Assembly (NCBI GenBank): GCA_001466705.2
Contig: LATX02000044.1
Coordinates: 1 to 33,090 of the forward strand
DNA length: 33,090 bases
DNA from: Moniliophthora roreri
Lineage: Eukaryota > Basidiomycota > Agaricomycetes > Agaricales > Marasmiaceae
Direction: 5' to 3'
Shown here: positions 8,715-19,423 of the stretch, in pieces
Position numbering within the stretch: the stretch's first letter is position 1
Layout of the letters: every line of letters starts with the position of its first letter
Program-made: the position numbers and the translations under genes
Notes under the pieces: generated by a model
Databases searched by the model: none
Told to the model about the DNA's origin: nothing
What the model saw: the letters and a program-made list of their open reading frames with translations, nothing else

Positions 8715-9698
8715 ATGGACTCGATTCTGGCTGAACTGCGCAAAATTCCACCGGTCACTCGCTTCCTGACCATATCACTCATCGGCGTAACAGGGACATC
8801 TCTCTTGAACCTCGTCTCTGCATACAAATTGATCTATGTCCAACGTTTCGTGTTTTCCAAGTTTGAGGTATGATACAAGCTTTGATAACGAACCATACCT
8901 GATAATCTACCTCCTCAAGCTCTGGAGATTGTATACCAGTTTCTTCCTTGGAAGTAAGCTATGGAGTCACCTTGCTCTTTCCTTTGACTCAACCATGTCG
9001 TTCTGCAGGTGGTGGCATCAGTTTCATTTTTGAAATAATTATGCTATAGTACGTATTCTCTAAGTTTAACAGGAACACTATACTGACGGACTCTCCGATC
9101 CAGCCGTGCTGGGAGCCAGCTGGAATCGTTGTCAGGACCCTATGGACGTAAATCCGGAGACCTAGCTTGGCAGCTTTTCTTAGCTGCAGTTGCTATAATT
9201 GTGCGTTGTTCTACACGTTCTCGACCATGACCTCCAACCACTAAATCCATACTCCTACAGCCGACCTCTTACCCCGTCAAATCTATGGTCTTCTTCCGTC
9301 CCCTCCTCCTCTGCATCATCTACCTCTCTTCAATGCTCGCTCCTCCTGGTGCTCAAACATCTCTCTTTGGACTCGTGACAATCCCCATTCAATATATGCC
9401 ATTCGTTATGCTCGGCATGGACCTGCTTTCGGGCGGTCCAGGTTTTGCAGCGCAGTCTCTTCCGGGTGCTGTTATTGGCCATTTGTGGTGGTGGGGCGTA
9501 TGGAAGGCTCGGACGTTGGAGGACATGGGCAGGGCGCCAAAGTGGTTGGCGACATGGTTCGGTGACAGATCGGGTTCATTGGCTGAAGGGGGTCCGGGAA
9601 GTATGGGCACTGGTGTTCAAGTCATTCCTCCGAGATCGAGAACGCAGCCTGCTTCGGGGAGCTGGCGTGGTGCCGGACAGCGTTTGGGAAGCAGTTAA
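8715..9698 (+). CDS. Derlin-family ERAD protein, copy 3
   Basis: Predicted ER membrane component of ER-associated degradation. Exons 8715-8867, 8920-8953, 9009-9048, 9104-9200, 9261-9698 join without frameshift into 253 residues, a usual Derlin length; all introns are GT-AG and 52-60 bases long. Seen: IPPVTRFL start, WR motif at residues 53-54 (LWRLYTSFFLG), SGGISFIFEIIMLYRAGSQL (the YRxxxQLE loop), GDLAWQLF, FFRPLLLCIIYLSSMLAPPG, GxxxG at 177-181 and a SHP-box-like WRGAGQRL at 243-250. It lacks catalytic rhomboid Ser/His, as Derlins do. It is followed head-to-tail by copy 4 only 170 bases later. Best-preserved gene of the younger subgroup to which copies 2, 5 and 6 belong. Confidence 0.92.
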
Positions 9699-9868
9699 GA
9701 TTCATGACACGTAACAGGTACCGTTCTACATCTTTTGATAAACATCTACGGGAGTCCTGTCGCGGTTGTATTTATAATGAATCATAGTTTATATGATGTA
9801 CCTTCTCTCGATTCTCCCACTCGAAAAAGCCCGTCGTTTCTCGCGGTGAGCATTACCAGCGCACCACC

Positions 9869-10865
9869 ATGGATCCAGTCCTCGCCGAATTGCGCAAAAT
9901 ACCACCGGTCACTCGTTTTCTCACCTTATCGCTCATCGGTTTTACAGGGGCCGCTCGTTTGAATCTCGTTTTCCGAGGTCGATTGGGTTATGTGCAAAAT
10001 TTCGTGTTCTTCAAATATGAGGTATGATATCAACTTTCAGGACGAGCCATGCCTGATAGCCTACCTCCTCAAGTTCTGGAGATTGTATACTAGCTTTTTC
10101 ATTGGAAGTAAGTAACGATGCAATCTCACTCTTTCCTCCGACTCAATCGCGTTGTTCCTTAGGATATAGCGTTCTTTTCATTTTTGACTTGTTCATGCTA
10201 TAGTACGTTTCCCCCGACTTAAGAAGAGCTCACGCCGATGAACTTTTCTGATCCAGCCGTACCGCGAAACAATTGGAAAATGGTCCGTATGCACTTAAAG
10301 CCGGGGACCTGGTCTGGCAGCTCTTCTTTGCTGCAGCTGCTATAATTGTGCGTTCTTCTACACATCCTCGACCGTGACTCTAGCCACTGAAACCATACAG
10401 CTAGCCTCTTACCCCGTCACGCCAGCCTCCTTCCCCGTTCAACCTATCAGCTTCTTCCATCTTTTTCTTCTCTGCATCGTCTACCTCTGTTCAATGCTCA
10501 CGCCTCCTGGTGCTCAAACATCATTCTTTGGACTCATAACATTTCCCGTTCAATATTTGCCGTACGTTATGCTCGGCATGGATTTGCTTGAAGGCGGCCC
10601 AGCTGGTGCAATACGGTCCATTCCGGGCGCTATTATCGGTCACCTATGGTGGTGGGGCGTATGGAAGACTCGAACATCGGAGGCAAAGGGCGAAGCACCA
10701 AAGTGGTTGGCGAAATGGTTCGGTGACAGATCGGGTTCATTGGCTGAAGGAGGTCCAGGAAGTATGGGTACTGGTATTCAAGTCATTCCTCCGAGATCGA
10801 GAACGCAGCCTGCTTCCGGGAGCTGGCGTGGTAATGGGCAGCGTTTGGGAAGCAGTTCAAATTGA
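9869..10865 (+). CDS. Derlin-family ERAD protein, copy 4
   Basis: Exons 9869-10021, 10074-10107, 10163-10202, 10257-10347, 10401-10865 give 260 residues in one frame. It shows MDPVLAELRKIPPVTRFL, FWRLYTSFFIG with the WR motif, a textbook MLYRTAKQLE loop, AGDLVWQLFFAAAAII, PPGAQTS, GxxxG in PGAIIGHLWWWGVW and a final WRGNGQRL SHP-like box. The linker after intron 4 is extended (two Pro-rich units). Only about 170 bases separate it from copy 3, and the palindrome seen before copy 3 is absent, so its regulation probably differs. Convergent with the intact carboxyltransferase gene 80 bases away; that arrangement is the apparent template of the duplicated modules elsewhere in the window. Confidence 0.92.
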
Positions 10866-10944
10866 TGACACGTAGCAGATACCGTTCTACATCTTTTGAT
10901 AAACACCTGCAGGAGTGACATGTCGTGCCTGTATCTATACTAGA

Positions 10945-13185
10945 TCATAGTTTATATCCTCTTCCACTTGAAAGTTTAGAATCATGCCCGTAGTTTGCTG
11001 CAGTGAGCGTCACCAGTTGAGGCAAGACATGCTCATAAGCGTGTATCAGCCACTATAGTTGCTAGTCAGCAAAGGCTTGCGGAAAGCGTAAAAGTATCAC
11101 TCACATCACAAGCCAAAGGCCTCGTATCTCGAGGATCAATAATCTCCTCCACACCAAACTTATTCGCGTTCCTCAATGGATTCCTAACAGGTTCGAATTG
11201 CCCCATTAAATCCATCATCAACTTCTCTCTTGCTTCGGGTGATTCCTGTGCAGCATTCTCCAACTGACGCTTGTACGCGGCTTCAACGCCACCTTCGATA
11301 GGGAGGCTTCCCCAGTCGGCGGAGGGCCTACAAGAGTATGGTCAGGTTGGAAACCGAGATTCAGAGCTAGCGACCACCTACCAAGCCATACGATAATTCT
11401 TTCCATCTTCTGGGTCAGCGAATACGCTGGCCGCAACGCCAAATGCACGTCTGATGACGATGGTGAAGATGGGTACAGTGGCGTTGTAGATGGCTACCAT
11501 TGCTGTTGCACCATGACGGATTGTAGCCATCCGTTCAGCTAGTGATCCTGCAATACGAAGCGTCAGCAGTCGGACTGGCGCAACTTAGCACTTGTCTCAC
11601 CGATCGCAAAACCAGGTTGGTCCAGTAAATTGAGGACCGGTACACTATATGGCGCGTCAGTTGACCAGGGAAGCCAGGAGGAAAGAAACCACTCAACTGG
11701 AAATGATCACACAGATGAATAAACCTCGCAATCTTTTGCGCTCCGAATGCATCTATGGCACCTCCGTTGACTTTACAATCACTCGAGATCACACCCAGAG
11801 ATCTTCCTTCCAACCTCGCGAACCCACAAACGACATTCCTTCCCCAAGTCTCACCAATCTCAAACCAGCTGCCCGCATCGACTATTAGCGCTATCAATCT
11901 TCTGATATCATAAGGCCGCCCTCGCTTCCTCGGTATGATATCCAACAATTCTTGTTCTCTCCGATCTCGTGGATCCGTATAAGGTACCGCTGGTGGCAAC
12001 ACGAATATTGAAGAAGGAAGGTACGAAAGGAAGGTTCGGATGGCCTGGAAAGCTTCGAGTTCGGTGGTGACGACGTTATCAATTGAACCGTTTCGTGCGT
12101 GGATCTCCCAGCCACCGAGCTCTTCTTTGGTGAGATTCTCGAAAGTGGCCTCTTTGACGACTGGCGGGCCGGCGGCGAAGAACTATATCCGAGAAGTGGT
12201 CAGGCCGAAAGTGCTTTTCAAAGGCGTTTGGAGGAGTACCTGACTTAGACCTTTCACCATGATGCTGAGAGACGTATGAGACAAGGAAGGAGAAGATAGG
12301 TCGACATAGCTAACCTGAAATGGCTAGTAACAGCTTTCGCAGCAGCCAAGCCTACTACGGGTCCCAAAAGCGCAGAGGCAACCGGTACGACAGCCATAGC
12401 GTCAAGACTTTGACCAAGGCCTGCCAGAGTAGGGATATAGGTTGAGCCAGTTGTTAGATCTATGTCATAGTTCAGACGGATGCCACGGATGCCAGTAATA
12501 GACTGCAGGATAGGTACGAACAGGTGGTAACACTTCCTCCACCGCTTGAGCCGTCGAGTAGGCGAACTAATGGGACTCTGCCCTTCCTTGCGAGTGTCTA
12601 TCGTTTATGTCAGCCACCGTAATTGAACTTGCAACGACTCAAGCTGCGTACCTCTCCATGCGGTGCCTTTCCCGCAATCCCACCATCAGCATGTCCTCCT
12701 CTCACACTAAAGTCATCTGCAGTCACGAAAATCTTTCTTCCGTCAATTTTACCCCATCCTGTGATGATGTTGCTGCAAGAGTATAAAAATACGGTTTGAT
12801 CTTCAGAATAGAGAAAGAACGCACGCAGGCACAAACGATATCAACTCCCCCGTTTTCTCGTCGTAGACAGGTTTCCCGGTTATTGATCCAATTTCGAAGA
12901 AAGAGTTCTTGTCAAGAAGAGCATCTATTCGCTCGCGTACCCAGAGCTTTCCAGCTTGCTTCTGCCTGATGTAACCTGTGTAACGATTTAGAGGCCTATA
13001 CGTACAAGGCAAGACAAAACTTTACCAGGATCGTCTACTGGTGGTCGACGAATAATCCCCTGTTGTCCCCGTAGTTCAGCAACACGTTCCTGAAGATAGT
13101 CAAATTCAGTGGATTCAAAAATCATTCCTACGGTAGTTCTAACCTCCCAAGAGTCTTCATTCCCTTTTCGTTTCGACTTTGACAT
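10945..13185 (-). CDS. Acyl-CoA carboxylase, carboxyltransferase (beta) subunit
   Basis: Transfers CO2 from carboxybiotin to an acyl-CoA. Eleven exons can be joined without a frame break: 13026-13185, 12825-12975, 12652-12772, 12522-12597, 12315-12459, 12240-12264, 11698-12182, 11601-11644, 11382-11547, 11105-11327, 10945-11052, encoding 567 residues, normal for PCC/MCC beta subunits. Seen: GKLWVRERIDALLDKNSFFE, GWGKIDGRKIFVTADDFSVR, RGGHADGGIAGK, VRLLDGSSGGGSV, STYIPTLAGL, PVASALLGPVVGLAAAKAV, the C-domain CKVNGGAIDAFGAQKIARF, LLDQPGFAIG, AERMATIRHGATAMVAIYNA and EEIIDPRDTRPL. Both acyl-CoA and biotin half-sites are thus represented. The ending IIDPRDTRP resembles PCC/ACC-type rather than the IIDPADTRKVLGL of MCC beta. 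No clear mitochondrial leader is visible (MSKSKRKGNEDSWEV). Substrate unknown. Divergent from its partner subunit. Confidence 0.9.
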
Positions 13186-13548
13186 TGTGATCCCTTCGTA
13201 CACCGAGAATCTTTCTGTCCTTCTTTCCCAATGTTTCCTACTTGAAGAGTTGCGATGAGCTTGTAAACGCGTACACGAAAGACAAGAACGAACCTGAGCG
13301 CTATCTGCTTCTGAATCTCTACGATTCTTCCTTTACTTCAAGTTCTTCGCCAGTGAGATTCCTTTGTCCTACAAGATTGACATTAAGAGATGAGCACGTC
13401 AGATCCAGAAAAGTTGACCCTCGGTGGGCATTGGTGGTCATGGGAGAATATCAACCGGTGTTTCCGTCCCCGAAGCCGGCAATCTATTTCAAAGTTCGCG
13501 ACCACACAACCATGAACCACCTTATCTGTCTTACCCCGCACCTCACTC
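13186..13548. promoter_or_regulatory. Bidirectional promoter of carboxylase pair
   Basis: A 363-base interval separates the start codons of the two divergent subunits and must hold both promoters. I see no TATA box; a GCACGTCAG-type ACGT core lies near 13394. An open frame on the plus strand (13242-13574) overlaps the start of the biotin carboxylase gene in another frame and is not supported as a gene. The arrangement predicts co-regulation of the two subunits. Confidence 0.6.
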
Positions 13549-15785
13549 ATGCCAAAGGTTCTTGTCGCGAATAGAGGAGAAAGTAAGTATCTGGTCACCG
13601 AGTTTATGTCGAGTGCTAGCTCAGCAACGGTTATCTCAGTTGCTATCAGAATATGTCGTGCAGCAAGAGAACTAGGATGGTCAACTGTGGCTTTGTACAC
13701 TGAAGGCGACGAGAGTCATGCTCTTTATGCCGATGAAAATCTGCAGTTGAACAGCGCGTCGGATTATATGAACCCGGAGAAGATTATGGATTATGCGATT
13801 CGGTGAGTGAGGTACATTAGCACTGGAAGTGCTGAGAATGACGATGGACTTTCAGAACTTCTTCAACGCATATTCATCCAGGCTATGGTTTTCTGAGTGA
13901 AAGTCCTCAACTTGCACAAGCGGCAGCAACTTCAAATGTCGTCTTCATTGGACCTGAACCAGAAGTGCTGCGTATTGCATCGGACAAGATGTGTTCGAGG
14001 GAATTGGCGGAGTCATTGAAGGTGCCAGTCGCACCCGGAAAACGTGTATCTTCACCGGAAGATGTCCTGAAGTTCTCTCGCGACATTGGATTACCTGTCA
14101 TGATTAAAGCTCTCGATGGAGGCGGAGGCAGAGGTATTCGGATATGTGAGAAGGAAGCCGAGTTCGTGGATTCATTCAAGAGGTAAGTTTAACCACTCCA
14201 AACATATGCTTGAATTACTCATTCCTCTACAGATGCTTGGGAGAGAGCCCTTCACGACAGCTGTTCGCCGAAAAAGCACTCACTGGTCCAGGATGGAAAC
14301 ACGTTGAGGTTCAGGTTCTTGGAGACGGTGTTGATGTCGTACATTTGTGGGAGAGGGAATGCAGCGTCCAGAGAAGGTGTATTAGCCAAAATAACGTGTC
14401 AAACTGAGCTAATCGGTTTCGAATTGTCTAGGTTCCAGAAGATTGTCGAGGTCAGCTATACAAGCTATTAGCCTCGACCCTTGCTGAAGTATGTCGGACA
14501 GACCGCGCCCTCTTCATTACCACGCACTTTGGTGTCCCCGCTCGTAGGAGCCGCTGTCAAGATGGCTAAAGCGCTGCGATATAAGGGCCTTGGAACAGCT
14601 GAGTTTTTGGTGAATGCTCAGGATAACGATTGGGTATTCCTAGAGATAAACCCACGAGTACAAGTTGAACACACGATCACTGGTTAGTCCCAACCTATCT
14701 ATAGCGGCACATTCGTGACAAAAACTTCAGAGGAAATAATGGATGTTGACCTCGTCCGCCAGCAACTGCTTTTGTTTGCTCACCCAAATACGACGCTTTC
14801 TTCGCTTGACTTTACCTCAAATCTTGAGCACCCCAGCAGCCACGCAATACAACTACGACTCACAGCGGAAGATCCTACCAGCCAGTTCCGTCTATCTCCA
14901 GGCAAAATACTAGCAGAAGAGCTCACGCTTCCTGCTGGTCGGGGTGTCCGTGTCGATACCTGGCTCTCGTCCTCAGCAGAGTGGGAAGTTGGCACAGAAT
15001 TTGACTCACTTCTTGCCAAGATCATAGTCTTCGGGCGAACATTCGAAGAGGTCACTCAGAAGGCCAGACGTGCTCTCTCGGAGTTTAACCTTACCGGTCA
15101 AGTCAAGACAAACATCGACGTCCTGACCGGGATCGTACATCATAGCGACTGGAGCTCCAACAGCATCGACACGTTATGGTTGGAGCGAAACCTTGCATCA
15201 GTCATGAAACTGGGCAGCGAGTCGCGACCTCATCGAGAACGGAAAGACACCACGCCTCGTGTTCAGACATCCTCTTCACCATACGTTACTCTCCAACCAG
15301 GGACAATGTTTCACTTAACAGTTTCGCCCAGCAACTCTGAATCGCAATCTCAGACGCACGCACTAACGCTATCCTCCATTGCCCTCAATACATTCCCCGA
15401 ACGTCTTTCAGGCACTCTCCAAACTTCAATGATACATTCGGGTACCATCGCATTCGATCTATCTCAATCGACATCCGTAGCCGTTGGCTCTTCGTCATTC
15501 GAACTCGCGGATCCTAATAATCGCTTCCATATTGGGTCACCATTGACGGGGAAGATTGTCGAGCTTCATCCAGCGCTCACAAGTGATGACGAGGGAGATG
15601 GGGGTAGGCGAGTGAGACAGGGGGAGGCCATTGCAGTTATGAGCGTGATGAAGATGGAAAGTGTTGTTAGTGCACCAAGAGATTGTGTTGTGCAGAGAGT
15701 TGGGAAAGGGATCCAGGTTGGGGTCGTAGTTGGTGAAGGTGTGTTGCTCGCTGTTGTGGACGAGCAGGTGAAGAGCAGATTGTAA
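13549..15785 (+). CDS. Acyl-CoA carboxylase, biotin carboxylase/BCCP (alpha) subunit
   Basis: Carboxylates its own biotin with ATP and bicarbonate. Exons 13549-13582, 13640-13802, 13856-14182, 14233-14376, 14432-14450, 14502-14682, 14731-15785 yield 640 residues with all phases matching. Order of domains: biotin carboxylase N-domain (MPKVLVANRGE at 1-11, HPGYGFLSE near 72), ATP-grasp with glycine-rich GGGGRG near 154, ALTGPGWKHVEVQ, HLWERECSVQRR, the catalytic EINPRVQVEH near 277-286, biotin carboxylase C-domain, a linker, then a biotinyl domain with the SVMKMES motif, Lys about 597 being the biotinylation site. It starts directly at the enzyme fold with no mitochondrial leader and ends KSRL, a canonical type-1 peroxisomal signal. 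Divergent from the carboxyltransferase subunit. Location and substrate are inferred, the enzyme class is not in doubt. Confidence 0.93.
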
Positions 15786-16151
15786 CTGGAGCTCGGAGCA
15801 TTTAGTGAAGCCAATAGCGGCAGCAGGACATGTCTCCTTACATACTCATTCGTAACCGAAAAAGCGGCTAAGTATTGGGGATGTATTGACGAGGCACACG
15901 CTGAGTCATGGTATTTGTACAAGCCATACGATGCTACAAGAAATATAGTCACATCCAGTACAGATCGTTCAGAAAACCAATCATTGAAAGGTATCAAGGA
16001 CCATAGTCGGGCTAGCGACCGAAGCCACCGCATTTGTGGCATGAGCCGTCACTGAAACTGCTCCGAAAGAAAAATATATATATATCATGTTGAAGAAACG
16101 AATCCCGCAATTGGACAATACAACGACAGTCCAAAGTCATAGGTATTCTAG
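15786..16151. other. Convergent intergenic region
   Basis: Between the ends of the biotin carboxylase gene and the F-box gene. I see only an AT dinucleotide run near 16073-16085 and no recognisable gene; presumably 3' untranslated and termination sequence for both genes. Confidence 0.5.
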
Positions 16152-17757
16152 CTAGAGATTTATGAGTAATTTGCTGCTCTGAGCGGACACAGGCACATAC
16201 ATCATCTTCGTACCCTTTGGTGATGGGCAACCTGTGAGGCCTTGAGGCTCTGCATGACGCATGGCAAAGTGCGGTTCAATAGGATAATCGGCCGACTTGA
16301 CGACGTCTAATTCGAAACCACTAACCCTCGTGAGTGGAAGACCATCGCGGAGCACTTGAATCGTGGAGTCATCGTGAGACGGTACGGTGACGACGATCCT
16401 CGCTCTATCCGGCGGTGAGGGCCTAGACAGGTTCCCGTCCAATTGTCGTAGGACTCGTTGTCAGCTCCTCTTGTCCTTCTGGAGCTCTTCAAAGGCAAAT
16501 TTGAGCTCTATTACAGCCTCCTGAAGATTGGGTGCAGCGTCCCTGAAATCCGGAAAGGGTCCCTCAATGACTGGGATCATCATGACGATTCCCATTCCAA
16601 ACCCATCACGTTCAATATCCCCTAATGACACCACGACGTATTGGTGAGTAAAATGAGGCATAGCTGGCGTTGAAGAAGGAGGGAATCTGATGTCTATCAA
16701 GCAGATGCCACTGAGTTGGTGTTTTTAGGAGGTAGGCATGAGACCAACCATTGCCGTTTGTCCTTAGATGAGTCAACGAGTGGAACTTGCTGCCAGGCGG
16801 GAGTTTCAGCTCAGGTAAGGGCTGAAATCCTTGACCCGTACTGTCGATGAACTGTGATCTCTGTGCGTGGGCGATACCCAAAGGGCAACGCTCATCGCAT
16901 AGTTCCTTATATATCGTCCTAGAGCGTATGATGGTGACAGCTCGCAACGAGGTACAATGGTAAGGCCAGCCATCATGGCCTTGTCCGTACCCATCGTTGA
17001 ATCTAGCGTCAAATGAAAGTAGAGGGTCAACGGACGACCGACGAATGACCGATTCTCCCAGGTACCGGAAGCGACTTTGAGCCAGAAGTCGATGTAAAGA
17101 ATATGAAGTATGGAGGCGCGCTTCATTCAAGATCAGAGCTTTCAGATGGGATGCACCTGAGGTTTGATCTGATTCGTAGTTGAGACTCGCGTCCAAGGAC
17201 CGGATGAAACTTTTCCAACCGAAACAGAGCGTAGCAAGTGGACATTTCATGCGTTGGATATCTAGAAGACGGCACAATGTGAAGCTGGCGAGACCTTGTA
17301 GTTGAGGGAGCAGCTCGGAAGCCGAGAGGAGAAAGTCTCCATATGCCGATCCTTTTGGAGTGAAAATGTGGGTGAGGGGTCGAGCGGAACGTGAGAGGTA
17401 CTTCGGTAGTTCCTCCATCGCAGAGACAGTTTCTACTTTTGAGACATAAAGATCTAAAAAACACATCTTAGATTCTTTCTTCACAGCAAGGAACTGACGG
17501 TTTAGATACGTACCTCGAAAAAGTTGTTCTTGACTTTGAGAACGCCACGCTCTGCCAACCAGAGCGCACGATCTCAGATCCGACCTTTCAAGCTTCGAAT
17601 CGTTCAAGATTTCGTCAATCAGTTCCTGTGGAAAATATAGTCCTCCAAGCGATTCATTGCCATCTATGAGCGTGGGAGATGGGATACGACGAGAGTTGAT
17701 CATGGAAGAAGGAGACGACAAAGATGCTGCATCAATTTGTGTAAGTACTTGGCACAT
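16152..17757 (-). pseudogene. F-box-like protein, truncated by in-frame stop
   Basis: F-box proteins recruit substrates to SCF ubiquitin ligases. Exons by comparison with the paralogue: 17514-17757, 16749-17453, then 16461-16693 to a TGA (393 residues). Seen: F-box-like LYFPQELIDEILNDSKLERS followed by DLRSCALVGRAWRSQSQEQL, then a long region with leucine-rich stretches. After the TGA the same frame continues open to 16152 (DRARIVVTVPSHDD..., matching the paralogue), so about 100 residues are lost by one nonsense change after FEELQKDKRS. The 60-base first intron is in frame and stop-free. The second donor is a weak GTTGGT, where the paralogue has GTGAGT. It may still make a shortened protein. 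Confidence 0.72.
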
Positions 17758-17876
17758 TAGGAAAAAAAGTCGCGGCTAAGTCGGACTTCGCCAGGGTGAT
17801 TCCTCGGCATCATGGTAGAACTTTAAAATTCGGAAGCAGAGCTCAGCATCAGGACCAGACAAAATCTGGATTACAT

Positions 17877-19423
17877 TTAAGAATATACACAGTGTATTTC
17901 GTGCTGAAGAAGACACGAATTACAGAGTCCACAATCACAGGAATTCTGACTAGATGTCCGTGAGTAACTTGCCGCTCCGGAAAGACAGACACCTACATCA
18001 TTCTCGTAACGTCCAACGAGAGGCAACTTATGAGGTTGCGCATAACACATCGAAAAGTGCGGTCGGATAGCGTAATCTGTAGAGCTGACGACGTCTAATA
18101 CTCGACCGTCAACACTCCTTGTGAGAGGAAGACCATCGCGAATCTCTTGTATCACAGCTTCATCTTGTCGTGGTACGATGATAATGATCCTCGCTGCTTC
18201 TGGTAGTGAGGCCCTGGATAGGTATATGTCCAGATAGTGCAGGATCCTGTTGTCGCTCTGGAGCTCTTCAAAGATGAATTTGAGATCGACAACGGCCTCT
18301 TGAAGACTGGGTGCACCATCCTTGAGATCCAAAAAGAGACCCTCGATATATGAGATCATCCTCATTTCCTCTTCGTCAAGGTCCTTCCCTAATGACACCA
18401 TGATGTATTGCCGAGTAAGCTGAGGCATAGCTGGCGTCGGGGAAGGGGGAAATACGATGCCTATCAAGTAGATGTCACTGAAGTGATGCTTTAAAAGGTC
18501 TACGTGAAGACTCACGATTGCCGCTTGTTCTAAGGTGGGTCAAAGATTTGAATTTGCCACCAGGTGGGAGCGTTAGCTTTGGCAAAGGCTCAAAATTTGA
18601 ACCAGGGCCACCGATGAACTGCAATCGTTGTATATTGGCGATATCCAATGGGCAACGCTCATGACAAAGTCCCTTATAGATGGTCCATGATTTCAGGACG
18701 GTGATGGATCGTAACGTGGTACAGTTCTTGGACCAGCCTTCATCATCTGAACCATAACCATCGGGTTCCCAAGTGCTTGGCAGTCTAACGAATGAACGAC
18801 GGACGACTAATTCCTCCAGGTGCCGGAAGCGACTTTGAGCTAGTAGTCGATGCAAGCAATATAGGGTATGGAGGCGTGCTTCATCCAAGATGAAACCTTT
18901 CAAGCGAGAAGCTCCGGGAACATGGTCCGAGTCGTCGCTGGGACCCACGTCCAAGGACCGGATGAAGTATTCCCAGCTGGCGTGGAGTGTAAGAGGGGGC
19001 CGTGCACTGCATTCAAGGGGATCTTTAAGACCCCGTAATGTAAGGCTAATGAGACGTTGTAATTGAGGGAGCAGCTTTGAAGCCGCCCCGAGAAAAGCCG
19101 CATAATTCGGTACCTCCGAAGTGAAAGAGAGGGTGAGGTGTCGAACGGTACGAGAAAGGTACTCTGGTAGTTCCTCCATCATCGCGGTGATATTCTCCAG
19201 TTTTGAGACGTAAAGATCTAAAAAAAAACACGCCTTCAATCCTCTCCTCACACCAAGGGACTGGACACGTACCCCGAAAAAGTTGTTCCTGACTTTTGGA
19301 ACGCCATGCCCTACCAACCAGGGCGCACGACTTCAGATCTGACCTTCCAAGTGTTGGATTGCTCAGGATTTCGTTAATTAGTTCTTGAGGAAAATATAGT
19401 TCTCCGTTGCAATCGACGAGCAT
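17877..19423 (-). CDS. F-box-like protein
   Basis: Tandem paralogue of the preceding gene, same strand. Exons 19273-19423, 18516-19217, 17877-18460 splice in frame to about 478 residues. Seen: GELYFPQELINEILSNPTLG and SDLKSCALVGRAWRSKSQEQ as the F-box near the N-terminus, then long leucine-rich stretches (RFRHLEELVVRRSF, NCTTLRSITVLKSW, FKSLTHLRTSGN) and a conserved C-terminal domain (EAARIIIIVPRQDEAVIQEI). Substrate unknown. The start is a problem: the codon aligned to the neighbour's second ATG (MINSRR) is CTG here, and no ATG lies upstream in frame before a stop, so I chose the ATG at 19423 just ahead of the F-box. An upstream exon cannot be excluded. Confidence 0.78.

Noticed and set aside
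10945..11052. Peroxisomal signal on the carboxyltransferase subunit
   Set aside because: It ends in YKL, which is outside the canonical [SAC][KRH][LM] pattern, and no convincing PTS2 was found near the N-terminus.
13242..13574. 110-residue plus-strand frame between the carboxylase genes
   Set aside because: It occupies the shared promoter and overlaps the biotin carboxylase start in another frame; no domain is visible.
10945..15785. Naming the pair as methylcrotonyl-CoA carboxylase
   Set aside because: The carboxyltransferase ending IIDPRDTRP lacks the MCC-type IIDPADTRKVLGL, and no leucine-degradation neighbours such as isovaleryl-CoA dehydrogenase are present.
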